From the NCBI GenBank assembly GCA_963737445.1, contig CAVTSO010000006.1, positions 1 through 64,000 of the forward strand: 64,000 nt of DNA, written 5' to 3'. Each line of letters starts with the position of its first letter. The first letter of the stretch is position 1. The notes below the pieces were generated by a model, which was given only the letters and a program-made list of their open reading frames with translations, was not told the DNA's origin and did not search any database. Origin of the DNA: JAICYJ01 sp963737445. Lineage in GTDB: Bacteria > Actinomycetota > Thermoleophilia > Gaiellales > JAICJC01. Shown in pieces: positions 42,350 through 50,508 of this stretch. The position numbers and the translations under genes were made by a program.

Positions 42350-42401
42350 CACGGCGGGCAGATCGGCGCTCGAGTTGCTAATATCGTCACGAGGTCTATA
42401 A

Positions 42402-43103
42402 GTGGTCAGCGACCCAGCACATCCGAAGGTGGCCGCCGACGTGGCGGCGTTCGCCTTTCTTGAGGGCGCCATGCAGGTGCTGCTCGTGCGCCGACGGTAT
42501 GAGCCCTATGAGAGCTACTGGGCGCTGCCGGGCGGCGGCCTGCACCCGGACGAGACGCTCGAGCAGGCGGCCGAGCGGGAGCTGCGGGAGGAGACCGGCG
42601 TCTCGGACGTGTTCATGGAGCAGCTGGCCACCTTCTCGGAGCAGGACCGCGACCCCCGCGGCCGCGTCATCTCCTGCTGCTACCTGGCCCTGGTGGACGG
42701 CGGCCGCGTCTCGCTGCGTCCCGGGTCGGACGCCCGCGAGGCGGCCTGGCGCCCGCTCGAGGAACTGCTGGCCGAGATCGACCGCGGCCCGGTGCTGGCC
42801 TTCGACCACGACCGCATCCTGCAGTACGCGCGCCGCCGGCTGGCCTACAAGCTCGAGTACCAGAACGTCGCCTGGAGCATGCTGCCCGAGCGATTCACCA
42901 TGACCGAGTTGCGTCACGTCTACGAGGCCGGCATCGGCCGCGCCTTCGAGCCCAACAACTTCCGCCGCATCGCGCTGGGGTGGGGCGTCCTGGCCGAGGC
43001 CGGCGAGCGCCCGACCGGCGGCCGGCCCGCCACCATCTACCGCTTCGCCGAGCGCGAGCCCCGGATCCTGGCCGAGAGCGCCCGCTACCGGCGCGCGACA
43101 TGA
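42402..43103 (+). CDS. nrtR: NrtR-type Nudix transcriptional regulator of NAD metabolism
   Basis: A 233-residue protein. N-terminal Nudix domain with complete box GGLHPDETLEQAAERELREE then TGV. C-terminal winged helix FTMTELRHVYEAGIGRAFEP then NNFRRIALGWGVL, the NrtR hallmark. NrtR repressors sense ADP-ribose and control NAD salvage genes, which is exactly what follows. Because the Nudix box is intact it may also hydrolyse. GTG 42402 lies next to a TATAAG box; a later GTG (42429) could be the true start. Confidence 0.85.
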   Translation: MVSDPAHPKVAADVAAFAFLEGAMQVLLVRRRYEPYESYWALPGGGLHPDETLEQAAERELREETGVSDVFMEQLATFSEQDRDPRGRVISCCYLALVDGGRVSLRPGSDAREAAWRPLEELLAEIDRGPVLAFDHDRILQYARRRLAYKLEYQNVAWSMLPERFTMTELRHVYEAGIGRAFEPNNFRRIALGWGVLAEAGERPTGGRPATIYRFAEREPRILAESARYRRAT

Positions 43104-44407
43104 CGCTCTGCCCGCCACCAGAGCTGCTGACCGACCGCTACCAGCTGGCCATGGCCGCCTCCTACCTGGCCCAGGGCACCGCCGCCGACCGTGTCGCCTT
43201 CGAGCTGTTCGTCCGCGAGCTGCCCCGCGACCGCGGGTACCTGGTCGCCGCCGGCCTCGAGACCGCCGAGCGCTACCTCCGCGAGCTCCACTTCGACGAC
43301 GGCTCGCTCGACTACCTCGAGCGCTCCGGCACCTGCGCCGGCCCGCTGCTGGACGAGCTCTGCGGCCTCCGCTTCGACGGCGACCTCGACGCCATGCCGG
43401 AGGGCACCGTCGCCCTCGCCACCGAGCCGCTGCTCCGCATCGAGGGCCCGCGCCTCGTCTGCCAGCTGGTCGAGTCCTACCTCCTCAACCAGGTCAACTT
43501 CCAGACCCTGATCGCCACCAAGGCCGCCCGCATCGTGCAGGCCGCCGCCGGCCGCCCCGTCTTCGACTTCGGCTTCCGCCGTGCCCACGGCGGCGAGGCC
43601 GGCGTGCTCGCCGCCCGCTGCGCCTACATCGGCGGCGCCGTCGCCACCGCCACCGTCGCCGCCGGCATGCAGTGGGGCATCCCCACCACCGGCACCATGG
43701 CCCACTCCTACGTGATGGGTTTCCCCACCGAACTGGACGCCTTCTGCGCCTTCCTGCGTGACCAGCCCTCCCGGCCCACGCTCCTGATCGACACCTACGA
43801 GACCATCTCCGGCGCCCGCATCGCGGCCGAGGCTGCGCAGCTGACCGGCGTCACCCCCTTCGCCGTGCGCCTCGACTCCGGCGACCTCGACGCGCTCTCG
43901 CGCCAGGTGCGCGCCGTCCTCGATGCGGCCGGCCTGACCGCCACCCAGATCGTCTGCTCCGGCGACCTCGACGAGTACCGCATCGCCGAGCTGGTCGGAG
44001 CCGGCGCGCCGCTCGACGGCTTCGGCGCCGGCACCCGCCTGGTCACCGGCGGCGACAACCCGGCCCTGGGCGGCGTCTACAAGCTGGTCGAGAGCGACGG
44101 CCGCGCGGTCATGAAGCGCTCCTCCCGCAAGGCCACCCTGCCCGGCCGCCACCAGGTCTTCCGCTCGGCCTCCGGCGACGTGATCGGCCTGGTCGATGAG
44201 CCGCTCGACGGGAAGCCGCTGCTCGAGCCGGTGCTGCGCGAAGGACGCCGCGTCTGCGACCCGCCGTCGCTGGACGCGATCCGCGACCGCGCCGCCACCG
44301 AGCTGGCGCTGCTGCCGGAGGCCGTGCGAGCGTTGCGAGATCCCGCTACCGTGCCGCTCACGAACTCACCGGCGGTCGACGCCCTGCGAACCGAGCTCTC
44401 CTCGTGA
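43100..44407 (+). CDS. pncB: Nicotinate phosphoribosyltransferase
   Basis: A 435-residue enzyme of the Preiss-Handler route (nicotinate plus PRPP to nicotinate mononucleotide). LTDRYQLAMAASYLAQGTAA at the N-terminus, FDFGFRRAHGGEAGVLAARC, GTMAHSYVMGFPTELDAFCA with the catalytic His, LIDTYETISGARIAA, VRLDSGDLDALS and GFGAGTRLVTGGD. Overlaps nrtR and the next gene by 4 bases, so all three are one transcript. Confidence 0.94.
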   Translation: MTLCPPPELLTDRYQLAMAASYLAQGTAADRVAFELFVRELPRDRGYLVAAGLETAERYLRELHFDDGSLDYLERSGTCAGPLLDELCGLRFDGDLDAMPEGTVALATEPLLRIEGPRLVCQLVESYLLNQVNFQTLIATKAARIVQAAAGRPVFDFGFRRAHGGEAGVLAARCAYIGGAVATATVAAGMQWGIPTTGTMAHSYVMGFPTELDAFCAFLRDQPSRPTLLIDTYETISGARIAAEAAQLTGVTPFAVRLDSGDLDALSRQVRAVLDAAGLTATQIVCSGDLDEYRIAELVGAGAPLDGFGAGTRLVTGGDNPALGGVYKLVESDGRAVMKRSSRKATLPGRHQVFRSASGDVIGLVDEPLDGKPLLEPVLREGRRVCDPPSLDAIRDRAATELALLPEAVRALRDPATVPLTNSPAVDALRTELSS

Positions 44408-45738
44408 CCGACCCATCCACAACCGCCCTGATCGTCGTGGACTTGCAGAACGACTTCTGCCCCGGCGGCTCCCTGGGGGTCGACGGCGGCGACCAGCTGG
44501 GAGCCGTCATCGCCGAGGCCGTCGCCGGCGCCGGCACTCTGGTCGCGACGCGCGACATGCACCCCGCCAACCACATCTCCTTCCGCGAACAGGGCGGCCC
44601 CTGGCCCCCGCATTGCGTGGCCGGTACGCCCGGCGCCGAGCTGCACCCGTCGGTGGCCGGCCTGTCGTTCGACATCGTCCATGACAAGGGACGCGATCCC
44701 GCCCGCGAGCAGTACTCCGACTTCGACGACTCCGACCTCGCCGACCGCTTGCGCGAGCGCGGCGTCACCCACGTGGTCGTGGCCGGCCTCGCCACCGACT
44801 ACTGCGTCCGCGCCACCGCGCTGGACGCGATCGCGGCCGGCTTCGAGACCACCGTGCTGCGCGATGCGATCGCCGCGGTCGACGTGGAGCCCGGTGACGG
44901 CGAGCGGGCGCTGCGCGAGATCCGCGCGGCCGGTGGCACGATCGACCGCGTGCACCTGCTGCGCGGCCGCGAGCAACTGGCCCCGATCCTGGAGGCCAAG
45001 GTGCGGCGGCTGCGCGAGGTGGTGGAGGGCGCCGGCCGCAGCCGTGCCGCGCTCGGCCTCTCGGGCGGCATCGACTCGGCCCTGTCGCTCGCGATCGCCG
45101 CTCGCGCGCTCGGCCCCGAGAACGTGTTCGCCATCACGCTGCCCTCCCGTCACACCGAGCAGGTGCACATCGACGATGCCCGCGCCTGCGCCGCCGCCGC
45201 GGGGCTGCCCGACGCCAACTTCATGAACGTCTCGATCGAGCCGATCCTGGAGGGCATCGCCGCCGCCCGCCCGAACGTCCACGACGCGCCGCTGCGGTTT
45301 GGCAACGCCAGCGCCCGCGCCCGCATGATCGCCATCTACGACCTCGCCCAGGAGCGCCACGCGCTGGTGATGGGCACCGAGAACCGCAGCGAGTACTACC
45401 TCGGCTACTTCACCCGCTTCGGCGACGCTGCCTCTGACGTCGAGCCGATCTGGGATCTTTACAAGACCGAGGTGAAGCTGGCGTCCGAGATGATGGGCCA
45501 GCCCGAGGCGGTGCTGATCAAGCACCCGACGGCCGGGCTGTGGGGCGGCCAGACCGACGAGGACGAGCTCGGCTTCACATACCACGACGCCGACCTGACG
45601 ATCGTCTGCCTGGAGGAGCTGGGCCTCGACGTGGCCGCCGCGGCCGCCCGCAGCGGCGTCGATGCGGCGGTGGTGGAGCGGGTGGCGGCGCGGGTGGCCG
45701 CTGTCGACTGGAAGCACCACGTGCCACACGCCCTGTGA
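44404..45738 (+). CDS. Nicotinamidase-NAD synthetase fusion protein
   Basis: A 444-residue two-enzyme chain. Residues 1-185: isochorismatase-fold nicotinamidase with catalytic Asp in LIVVDLQNDFCPGG, metal site TRDMHPANH, Lys in IVHDKGRD and Cys in ATDYCVRATALDA. Residues 190-444: ammonia-dependent NAD synthetase with the P-loop GLSGGIDSALSLAIAARALG, MGTENRSEYYLGYFTRFGD, DVEPIWDLYKTEVKLA and PTAGLWGGQTDEDELGF. It joins the first and last steps of nicotinamide salvage, and one product of the first, ammonia, is a substrate of the second. Confidence 0.9.
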   Translation: MTDPSTTALIVVDLQNDFCPGGSLGVDGGDQLGAVIAEAVAGAGTLVATRDMHPANHISFREQGGPWPPHCVAGTPGAELHPSVAGLSFDIVHDKGRDPAREQYSDFDDSDLADRLRERGVTHVVVAGLATDYCVRATALDAIAAGFETTVLRDAIAAVDVEPGDGERALREIRAAGGTIDRVHLLRGREQLAPILEAKVRRLREVVEGAGRSRAALGLSGGIDSALSLAIAARALGPENVFAITLPSRHTEQVHIDDARACAAAAGLPDANFMNVSIEPILEGIAAARPNVHDAPLRFGNASARARMIAIYDLAQERHALVMGTENRSEYYLGYFTRFGDAASDVEPIWDLYKTEVKLASEMMGQPEAVLIKHPTAGLWGGQTDEDELGFTYHDADLTIVCLEELGLDVAAAAARSGVDAAVVERVAARVAAVDWKHHVPHAL

Positions 45739-46100
45739 ACGTCGACCTCGACCACACCGTCGTCACGGTCAGCGACTGGGAGCGCTCCAACGCGTTCTAT
45801 CGCGAAGTGCTGGGCGCAGAGGTGGTGCCGCGCGGGCCGGTCGTGGCCTACCGCTTCGGCGACCGCCAGCTGAACGTGCACGGGCCCGGCTTCGTCGCCT
45901 ACCCGCAGCCGCTGCAGCCGGTGGCGCCGGGAAACAGCGACATCTGCTTCGTCTGGGACGGCCCGATCGACGCAGCGGTGGTCCATCTGGCCGACTGCGG
46001 CGTCTCGGTCGAGCTCGGCCCGGTGCAGCGCGACGGCCCGCGGCATCGGCACCAGCGTGTACTTCCGCGATCCCGACGGCACCTGACGACGGGAAGTTGA
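45735..46100 (+). CDS. VOC (glyoxalase/dioxygenase) family protein, 3' end frameshifted
   Basis: GTG 45735 overlaps the fusion gene stop. VDLDHTVVTVSDWERSNAFY, then REVLGAEVV and RQLNVHGPGF fit the vicinal-oxygen-chelate fold. After VELGPVQRDGP the expected GIGTSVYFRDPDG ending is present only in the next frame; one extra C near 46039 explains it, giving a stop at 46084-46086. The end of the gene lies inside one copy of a 33-base repeat that recurs at 46612. Confidence 0.65.
   Translation: MNVDLDHTVVTVSDWERSNAFYREVLGAEVVPRGPVVAYRFGDRQLNVHGPGFVAYPQPLQPVAPGNSDICFVWDGPIDAAVVHLADCGVSVELGPVQRDGPRHRHQRVLPRSRRHLTTGS
46068..46100 (+). repeat. Direct repeat copy A at the VOC gene 3' end
   Basis: 33 bases that match 46612-46644 at 30 positions; shared core CCCGACGGCACCTGACGAC. 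The copies lie 544 bases apart and bracket the cupin gene. Confidence 0.75.
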
Positions 46101-46192
46101 TGCCCGCTGTCACTGCGGAGGCCCCACCGTCGGACGCTTTGCGGCGCAGGCTACCGAGCAGTTCGGAAATGAAACCAGCGATCTAAGCTTCC

Positions 46193-46606
46193 GTGGTGAC
46201 GCGTTGGACGTTGAGAGAGATCGCATCCATTCCGACCGTCTCCGACGACGAACCGGACGATCCAGTCTGGTCCCCGCTGCAGCACGTGCTCGGAATCGAC
46301 ACGTTCGGAGTCAACCTGATTGTCGCCACTCACGCTGATCAGACGCTCGTCGAGGATCACGACGAGCGCACCAGCGGGCAGCAAGAGCTGTACATCGCCA
46401 TGGAAGGGCAAGTCGTGTTTCATCTCGATGGTGAGGAGGCCCAGCTTGGTCGCGGCACTGCCCTCGCCGTCACTGACCCGGCCGTCCGTCGAAGCGCCAA
46501 GGCGCTCACCAAAGGGTCGGCGCTGCTGATCGTTGGCGCTGCAGATCGCCCGTTTGCCGCAACCTGGCACGCCGACCACTTCAGGGACATTCCGCGCCCC
46601 GACTAG
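46193..46606 (+). CDS. Cupin-like protein
   Basis: A 137-residue protein with a single cupin barrel: LVEDHDERTSGQQELYIAME then GQVVFHLDGEEAQLGRGTAL and ALTKGSALLIVGA. The metal-binding His/Glu pattern is partial (HDE...QQE), so it may bind a ligand without catalysis. The segment is flanked by 33-base direct repeats, so it may have arrived as a block. GTG 46193 or GTG 46196. Confidence 0.65.
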   Translation: MVTRWTLREIASIPTVSDDEPDDPVWSPLQHVLGIDTFGVNLIVATHADQTLVEDHDERTSGQQELYIAMEGQVVFHLDGEEAQLGRGTALAVTDPAVRRSAKALTKGSALLIVGAADRPFAATWHADHFRDIPRPD

Positions 46607-46611
46607 AGATT

Positions 46612-46644
46612 CGACCCCGACGGCACCTGACGACTAGAAGTTGA
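46612..46644 (+). repeat. Direct repeat copy B after the cupin gene
   Basis: Near-copy (30 of 33) of 46068-46100. In the VOC frame it would encode the same HLTT tail, so it looks like the original or duplicated end of the VOC gene. Confidence 0.75.
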
Positions 46645-46668
46645 AGTTATGAAGCCGCTCTCTGCCCT

Positions 46669-47061
46669 CTAGTCCAGCACGAGGAAGAGGAGGGCGATGA
46701 TGAAGATGAAGAGGAGCAGCCACCACCAGACCTTTCCACCCACGCGGCCGGTCTTCGGATCGCGGGGTGACCGCAGCCATAACGCATCGCGCAAGCGCGA
46801 CCATTCAAGCGTTCCGAGCTCCCACCTCATCAGGATCAAGACCAGCACGAACTGCCAGATCAGCCCCAACGTCAGCAGGATAAGCAGCGCCTTGGCGAGC
46901 GGCTCAGGGCCCCCGAGTTGGTCTCTCAGCAAGGGAGCGACGATCCACGCGAGAACGCCCATCGGAACGGCGGCCGCCGCCCACACCCCAACGATCTCAG
47001 CGACCGAGTACTGCCTGACCGCTGCGTAGCGGTCGTCTACCTGCTCAGTAACTAGAGCCAT
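46669..47061 (-). CDS. Truncated membrane protein, possibly the N-terminus of a CPBP-family protease
   Basis: A 130-residue protein with three helices (EIVGVWAAAAVPMGVLAWIV, ALLILLTLGLIWQFVLVLIL, WWWLLLFIFIIALLFLVLD). The stretch LRDALWLRSPRDPKTGRVGG then KVWWW resembles the N-terminal part of actinobacterial CPBP intramembrane proteases, but the catalytic EExxxR region is absent because the frame ends right after the third helix. Probably a deletion remnant; a genuine short protein cannot be excluded. Confidence 0.5.
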   Translation of the reverse strand: MALVTEQVDDRYAAVRQYSVAEIVGVWAAAAVPMGVLAWIVAPLLRDQLGGPEPLAKALLILLTLGLIWQFVLVLILMRWELGTLEWSRLRDALWLRSPRDPKTGRVGGKVWWWLLLFIFIIALLFLVLD

Positions 47062-47334
47062 CTCCCCACGAGCATTCTTACCCCCCTTTCTAGAGGATGA
47101 AACCGCCCGGCGGCATGGAAGGCGAGCCCTGTGGAGCCGGGTACGCCGAGATGACGTACCAACCGGCATCGACATGCTGGCGAGGAGCACAACCCCAGCT
47201 GGGTGTCGGTGGCGTTGGCTCGGCGCCTTCGTTATGGCCGATGGCAGCCTGCTCGAGCTGATCAGCTACAGCGCTTAACGACTGCGGCCCTCCGGAGAGG
47301 GCCGTAGCACCGTGAGTGAGTTGGTGCCTGTGGA
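47062..47334. other. Interval without a recognised gene
   Basis: Between the truncated membrane gene and the sigma factor gene I see no supported reading frame with a start. A minus-strand stretch ending WYVISAYPAPQGSPSMPPGG then FIL and stop at 47090 looks protein-like but has no start or ribosome site. Its nature is unclear. Confidence 0.3.
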
Positions 47335-48378
47335 TCAGGCCGCGCGCAGCGGCTGCATGTCGGCCGACGCCGCCAGCTCGCGCAGCGCCTCGGCCTCCAG
47401 CTGCCGGACGCGCTCGCGGGTGAGCCCGACGATGCGGCCGATCTCCTCCAGGTTGCGAGGGTCGTTGCCGTCGAGGCCGAACCGCAGCTCCAGGATCAGG
47501 CGCTTGCGCTCGCCCAGCCGGCCCAGCCCCTCGCGCAGCTTCTCGTGGCGCAGCTGCGCCTCGGCCAGCTCCTCGGGGTTGCCGGCATCCGGGTCGGCGA
47601 TCATGTCGCCCAGCTCGGAGTCGCCGTCCTCGCCCACCGGCTCGTGCATCGAGACGGTCTTTCGGGCCAGGCTGAGGGTCTCGGCCACGGCGTCCACGGT
47701 CAGTTCGGCCGCCTTCGCGATCTCCTCGTCGCTCGGCTCGCGTCCGAGGCTCGCCTCGAGCGAGCGCCGCGAGCGCTCGATCGCGCGCAGCCGGTCGGAG
47801 ACGTGGACGGGCAGGCGGATGGTGCGGCCGCTGTTTGCAATCGACCGCTGCACCGCCTGGCGGATCCACCAGGTCGCGTACGTCGAGAACTTGAGGTCGC
47901 GCCGCCAGTCGAACTTCTCGACCGCGCGGTTCAGCCCCAGCACACCCTCCTGGATCAGGTCGAGGAAGGGCACGCCCTGTCCGCGGTACTGCTTGGCGAT
48001 CGACACGACCAGCCGCAGGTTGGACTCGATCATGCGCCGCTTCGCGATCAGGTCGCCGCTCTCGATGGCCTTGGCCAGCTGCACCTCTTCATCCTTGGTC
48101 AGCAGCGGGTAACGGCCCGCCTGGCGCAGGAACAGATCGAGGCTGTTGGTGGTCGCGATCTCGACGTCGACCACCTCGACGCGCTCCTCCGGAGCGGGCG
48201 GGTCGACCACCTCGATCCCGAGGCCGGTCAGCTCATCGCGGAGCGCCTGGATGTCGTCCGTGTCCAGGTCGATCTCCTGAGCCAGAGCCGCCAGCTCATC
48301 CTCGTACAGCACCCCACGCTCCTGGCCGAGCTCGACCAGGAGCCGGGCCTCCGGCTCGATGATCTGCTGCTCAGTCAT
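47335..48378 (-). CDS. RpoD/SigA-family sigma-70 factor
   Basis: A 347-residue sigma factor. Region 1.2: TNSLDLFLRQAGRYPLLTKD. Region 2: MIESNLRLVVSIAKQYRGQG, PFLDLIQEGVLGLNRAVEKF and KFSTYATWWIRQAVQRSIAN. Region 3: EPSDEEIAKAAELTVDAVAE. Region 4: GRIVGLTRERVRQLEAEALR. Short N-terminus (about 75 residues before region 1.2), so either the principal factor of a compact type or a group 2 SigB-like factor. AGGAG lies 9 bases before ATG 48378. Confidence 0.9.
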   Translation of the reverse strand: MTEQQIIEPEARLLVELGQERGVLYEDELAALAQEIDLDTDDIQALRDELTGLGIEVVDPPAPEERVEVVDVEIATTNSLDLFLRQAGRYPLLTKDEEVQLAKAIESGDLIAKRRMIESNLRLVVSIAKQYRGQGVPFLDLIQEGVLGLNRAVEKFDWRRDLKFSTYATWWIRQAVQRSIANSGRTIRLPVHVSDRLRAIERSRRSLEASLGREPSDEEIAKAAELTVDAVAETLSLARKTVSMHEPVGEDGDSELGDMIADPDAGNPEELAEAQLRHEKLREGLGRLGERKRLILELRFGLDGNDPRNLEEIGRIVGLTRERVRQLEAEALRELAASADMQPLRAA

Positions 48379-48614
48379 ACGAATCAACTCCTCGCTCACT
48401 ATGTTCAGGCAGGCCAGAGGCAGCGGCCGCCGCGTCAGTTCCAACGTTCGCGCTTCGGTCCATATTCCCGCCCTTCGCCGGTTGAGGTTCTACGCCCCTC
48501 GGGTTGGCGTCGGATTAAGAGATACGGACCCCTCGATCACCAATCTCAAGACCCCGCTTCCATACCGCCCTTGTGGGACTACTCCGGTATGGGTGATCGC
48601 AAACCCAGTTTATC

Positions 48615-48647
48615 CGGTGATCGATCCCATGAATAGGGGGATCACCG
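48615..48647 (-). terminator. Hairpin between the NlpC/P60 and sigma factor genes
   Basis: CGGTGATC (48615-48622) pairs with GATCACCG (48640-48647), extended by inner CCC/GGG pairs. It lies 27 bases past the hydrolase stop on the minus strand. No T-run. It could end that transcript or sit in the long leader of the sigma gene. Confidence 0.4.
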
Positions 48648-48673
48648 CGCTCGAACGCAGTCCTTACGCAGTC

Positions 48674-49861
48674 TTAACCTGAGATGCGTACGGCGCCGTC
48701 ATAGGCGGAGGAGTACCAGGAGCTGTTCAGGCTCGAGATCTGCACCACGGTGCCGGTGTGGGGGGCGTGGACGAACAGCCCGCCACCGAGGTAGATGCCG
48801 ACGTGTTCGAGGCCATAGAAGAAGACGAGGTCGCCGGGTGCCAACTGATCGCGCGAGACGTGCGCGCCCGAGCTCCACAGGGAGACGGTGTAGTGGGGCA
48901 GCGAGACGCCCAGCCGCCCGTACACGTAGACCACGAGCCCGGAGCAGTCGAAGCCGGAGGGGCTGGCGCCGCCCCACACGTAGGGCACGCCCAGGTACTG
49001 CTGCGCGATCGCGGCCGCCTGCTGGCCGAGCGTACCGGCCGGGGGCGGATTGTAGGTGCCACCGCCGCCGGACGAGCCGCCGCCGGATGAGCCGGTGTCA
49101 CCGCTGCCGCCGCCGTTCGAGGGCGGCGGTGCCTGCTGCGCCGCCTGCTGCTGTTGCTGCTGGGCCAGCGCGGCGGCGGCCGCCGCGGCCGCCTGCTGCT
49201 GGCGCACCTGGCGCTCGTGGAGCAGGTGGCCGAGCTCGCCCTTGGTGCTGGACAGCAGCGCGCGGCGCTGCTGCAGGCCGGCCTCGACGGCGGCCTTCTG
49301 CTGCCGCTTCTGGGCGACCAGCTTGGCGGCGTCGCGCTCCTCGCTCTTCAGCTGCGCCTGGCGCGTCGAGATCTCGTGCTCGGCCGTCGTCACCTGCTTC
49401 AGCAGCGCGTGCTCCGATGCGCCGATCCGCTGGACGTCCTCGACGCGGGTGATCAGATCGGTGAACGACCCAGCTCCGAGCACGTAGGCCGCGGGGTCGT
49501 CATTCACGTCGGTGCCCTTGTAGGCGTTGACCATGAATACGGCCAGATGCGCCCGCGACACCTTCAGGTTGTGCTTGGCGACCCGCAGCTTGATCGTGTT
49601 CTGCTGGATCTGGTGGCGGACGTCGGTGAGGTGCTGCTGCGCGCCGTCGTAGGCCTGGATCGAGGCCTCGAGCTTGATGTCCATCGCGTTCAGCTGCTGC
49701 TCGATCGCCCGCACCTGGGCGCGGGTATCGCTGATCTTGCTGGCGTCGGCGGGCCCCGCCAGGGCGGCTGCGGCAAATGCCGCAATCACGACCAGAGCGC
49801 CGGTGCGGCGGACGCCGGTGGTCACGCGGGAGCGTCGCCGTTCTGGTGCACACGACGGCAT
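48674..49861 (-). CDS. Secreted NlpC/P60 peptidoglycan hydrolase with coiled coil
   Basis: A 395-residue RipA/CwlO-like endopeptidase. Signal peptide GALVVIAAFAAAALAGPADA; two long coiled coils (residues about 45-110 and 155-225); a Gln/Ala then Gly/Ser/Pro linker; C-terminal NlpC/P60 domain with catalytic Cys306 in SGFDCSGLVVYVYG and His in LEHVGIYLGGG, followed by a second HAPHTG. The coiled coil is the usual FtsEX- or self-inhibitory part. It diverges from the dcw operon. Confidence 0.9.
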   Translation of the reverse strand: MPSCAPERRRSRVTTGVRRTGALVVIAAFAAAALAGPADASKISDTRAQVRAIEQQLNAMDIKLEASIQAYDGAQQHLTDVRHQIQQNTIKLRVAKHNLKVSRAHLAVFMVNAYKGTDVNDDPAAYVLGAGSFTDLITRVEDVQRIGASEHALLKQVTTAEHEISTRQAQLKSEERDAAKLVAQKRQQKAAVEAGLQQRRALLSSTKGELGHLLHERQVRQQQAAAAAAAALAQQQQQQAAQQAPPPSNGGGSGDTGSSGGGSSGGGGTYNPPPAGTLGQQAAAIAQQYLGVPYVWGGASPSGFDCSGLVVYVYGRLGVSLPHYTVSLWSSGAHVSRDQLAPGDLVFFYGLEHVGIYLGGGLFVHAPHTGTVVQISSLNSSWYSSAYDGAVRISG

Positions 49862-49869
49862 GGGGGCGG

Positions 49870-49898
49870 ACTCTACCAGGCTGGATGGACACCAACAA
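49870..49898 (-). promoter_or_regulatory. Promoter of the NlpC/P60 gene, probably leaderless
   Basis: On the minus strand TTGTTG (49898-49893), 17 bases, then TAGAGT (49875-49870). Only 8 bases separate the -10 box from the ATG, so transcription should begin at or next to the start codon. Confidence 0.55.
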
Positions 49899-50025
49899 AG
49901 GTCATCTGCAGATGTTTACGAGCAGCTAACAGTCATGTTTGTTCGCCGCTTTACACATTCGTGTCCGGTCTGACAACGCCGCCGGCGCGATCTCTGGCTG
50001 CGTTATCGGGGGTTCTGTGCTCGCA

Positions 50026-50055
50026 TTGACATTGTGGGGCGAAGTGGGGTAGAGT
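50026..50055 (+). promoter_or_regulatory. Promoter of the dcw operon
   Basis: TTGACA (50026-50031), an 18-base spacer and TAGAGT (50050-50055). The MraZ repeats lie across the spacer and -10 box. Confidence 0.6.
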
Positions 50056-50069
50056 GGGGCGAAATGGGA
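50034..50069 (+). promoter_or_regulatory. MraZ operator, four GTGGG-type direct repeats
   Basis: GTGGGGCGAA at 50034, GTGGGGTAGA at 50044, GTGGGGCGAA at 50054 and ATGGGAG at 50064: four repeats at exact 10-base periodicity ending 11 bases before mraZ. MraZ is known to bind TGGG repeats of this spacing in its own promoter, so this is an autoregulatory site over the -10 region. Confidence 0.85.
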
Positions 50070-50079
50070 GATCGACCCT

Positions 50080-50508
50080 TTGCTGCTCGGCGAATTCACT
50101 CAACGACTTGATGCCAAGAACCGCCTCACCCTCCCCGCCAAGCTGCGCGCGGCGTTCGCGGAGGGCGTGGTCGTCACCAAGGGCTTCGACGGCTGCCTGT
50201 TCGTATTCCCGCGCGGCAACTGGGACTCCTTCGTGGAGTCACGCCTGGAGCGGCTCGACCCCTTCAACAAGGAGTCGCGCCGGCTCAGCCGCTGGTTCTA
50301 CGGGGGCGCCAACGAGTGCGAGCTGGACGGGCAGGGTCGCGTGATGCTGAGCCAGTCGCTGCTCCAGCACGCCCAGCTGGACAAGGACATCGTCGTCGCC
50401 GGCGCGCGTGACTACCTCGAGGTGTGGGACGGCGAGGCCTGGACGCGCCAGCAGGCAGAATCCGAGGGGAGCGTGGAGGATGTTGCCGAACGTCTCTCAC
50501 AGCAGTAG
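50080..50508 (+). CDS. mraZ: Transcriptional regulator MraZ
   Basis: A 142-residue protein of two AbrB-like halves: LLGEFTQRLDAKNRLTLPAK and GGANECELDGQGRVMLSQSL. It forms a ring that binds the repeats just upstream and controls the division cluster. The start is a TTG at 50080, fixed by the family's conserved N-terminus. Its 3' end overlaps rsmH by 29 bases. Confidence 0.93.
   Translation: MLLGEFTQRLDAKNRLTLPAKLRAAFAEGVVVTKGFDGCLFVFPRGNWDSFVESRLERLDPFNKESRRLSRWFYGGANECELDGQGRVMLSQSLLQHAQLDKDIVVAGARDYLEVWDGEAWTRQQAESEGSVEDVAERLSQQ

Noticed and set aside
42402..42428. NrtR start codon change to 42429
   Set aside because: A TATAAG box touching the GTG at 42402 argues for a later start, but without transcript data the longer form was retained.
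47090..47300. Minus-strand frame ending in a Pro/Gly-rich tail at 47090
   Set aside because: It has no start codon or ribosome site of its own, and the longer frame runs antisense-like through the sigma factor gene.
48480..48600. Possible riboswitch or leader RNA in the 295-base gap before the sigma factor gene
   Set aside because: Short inverted repeats such as CCATACC/GGTATGG exist, but no recognised riboswitch core could be matched.
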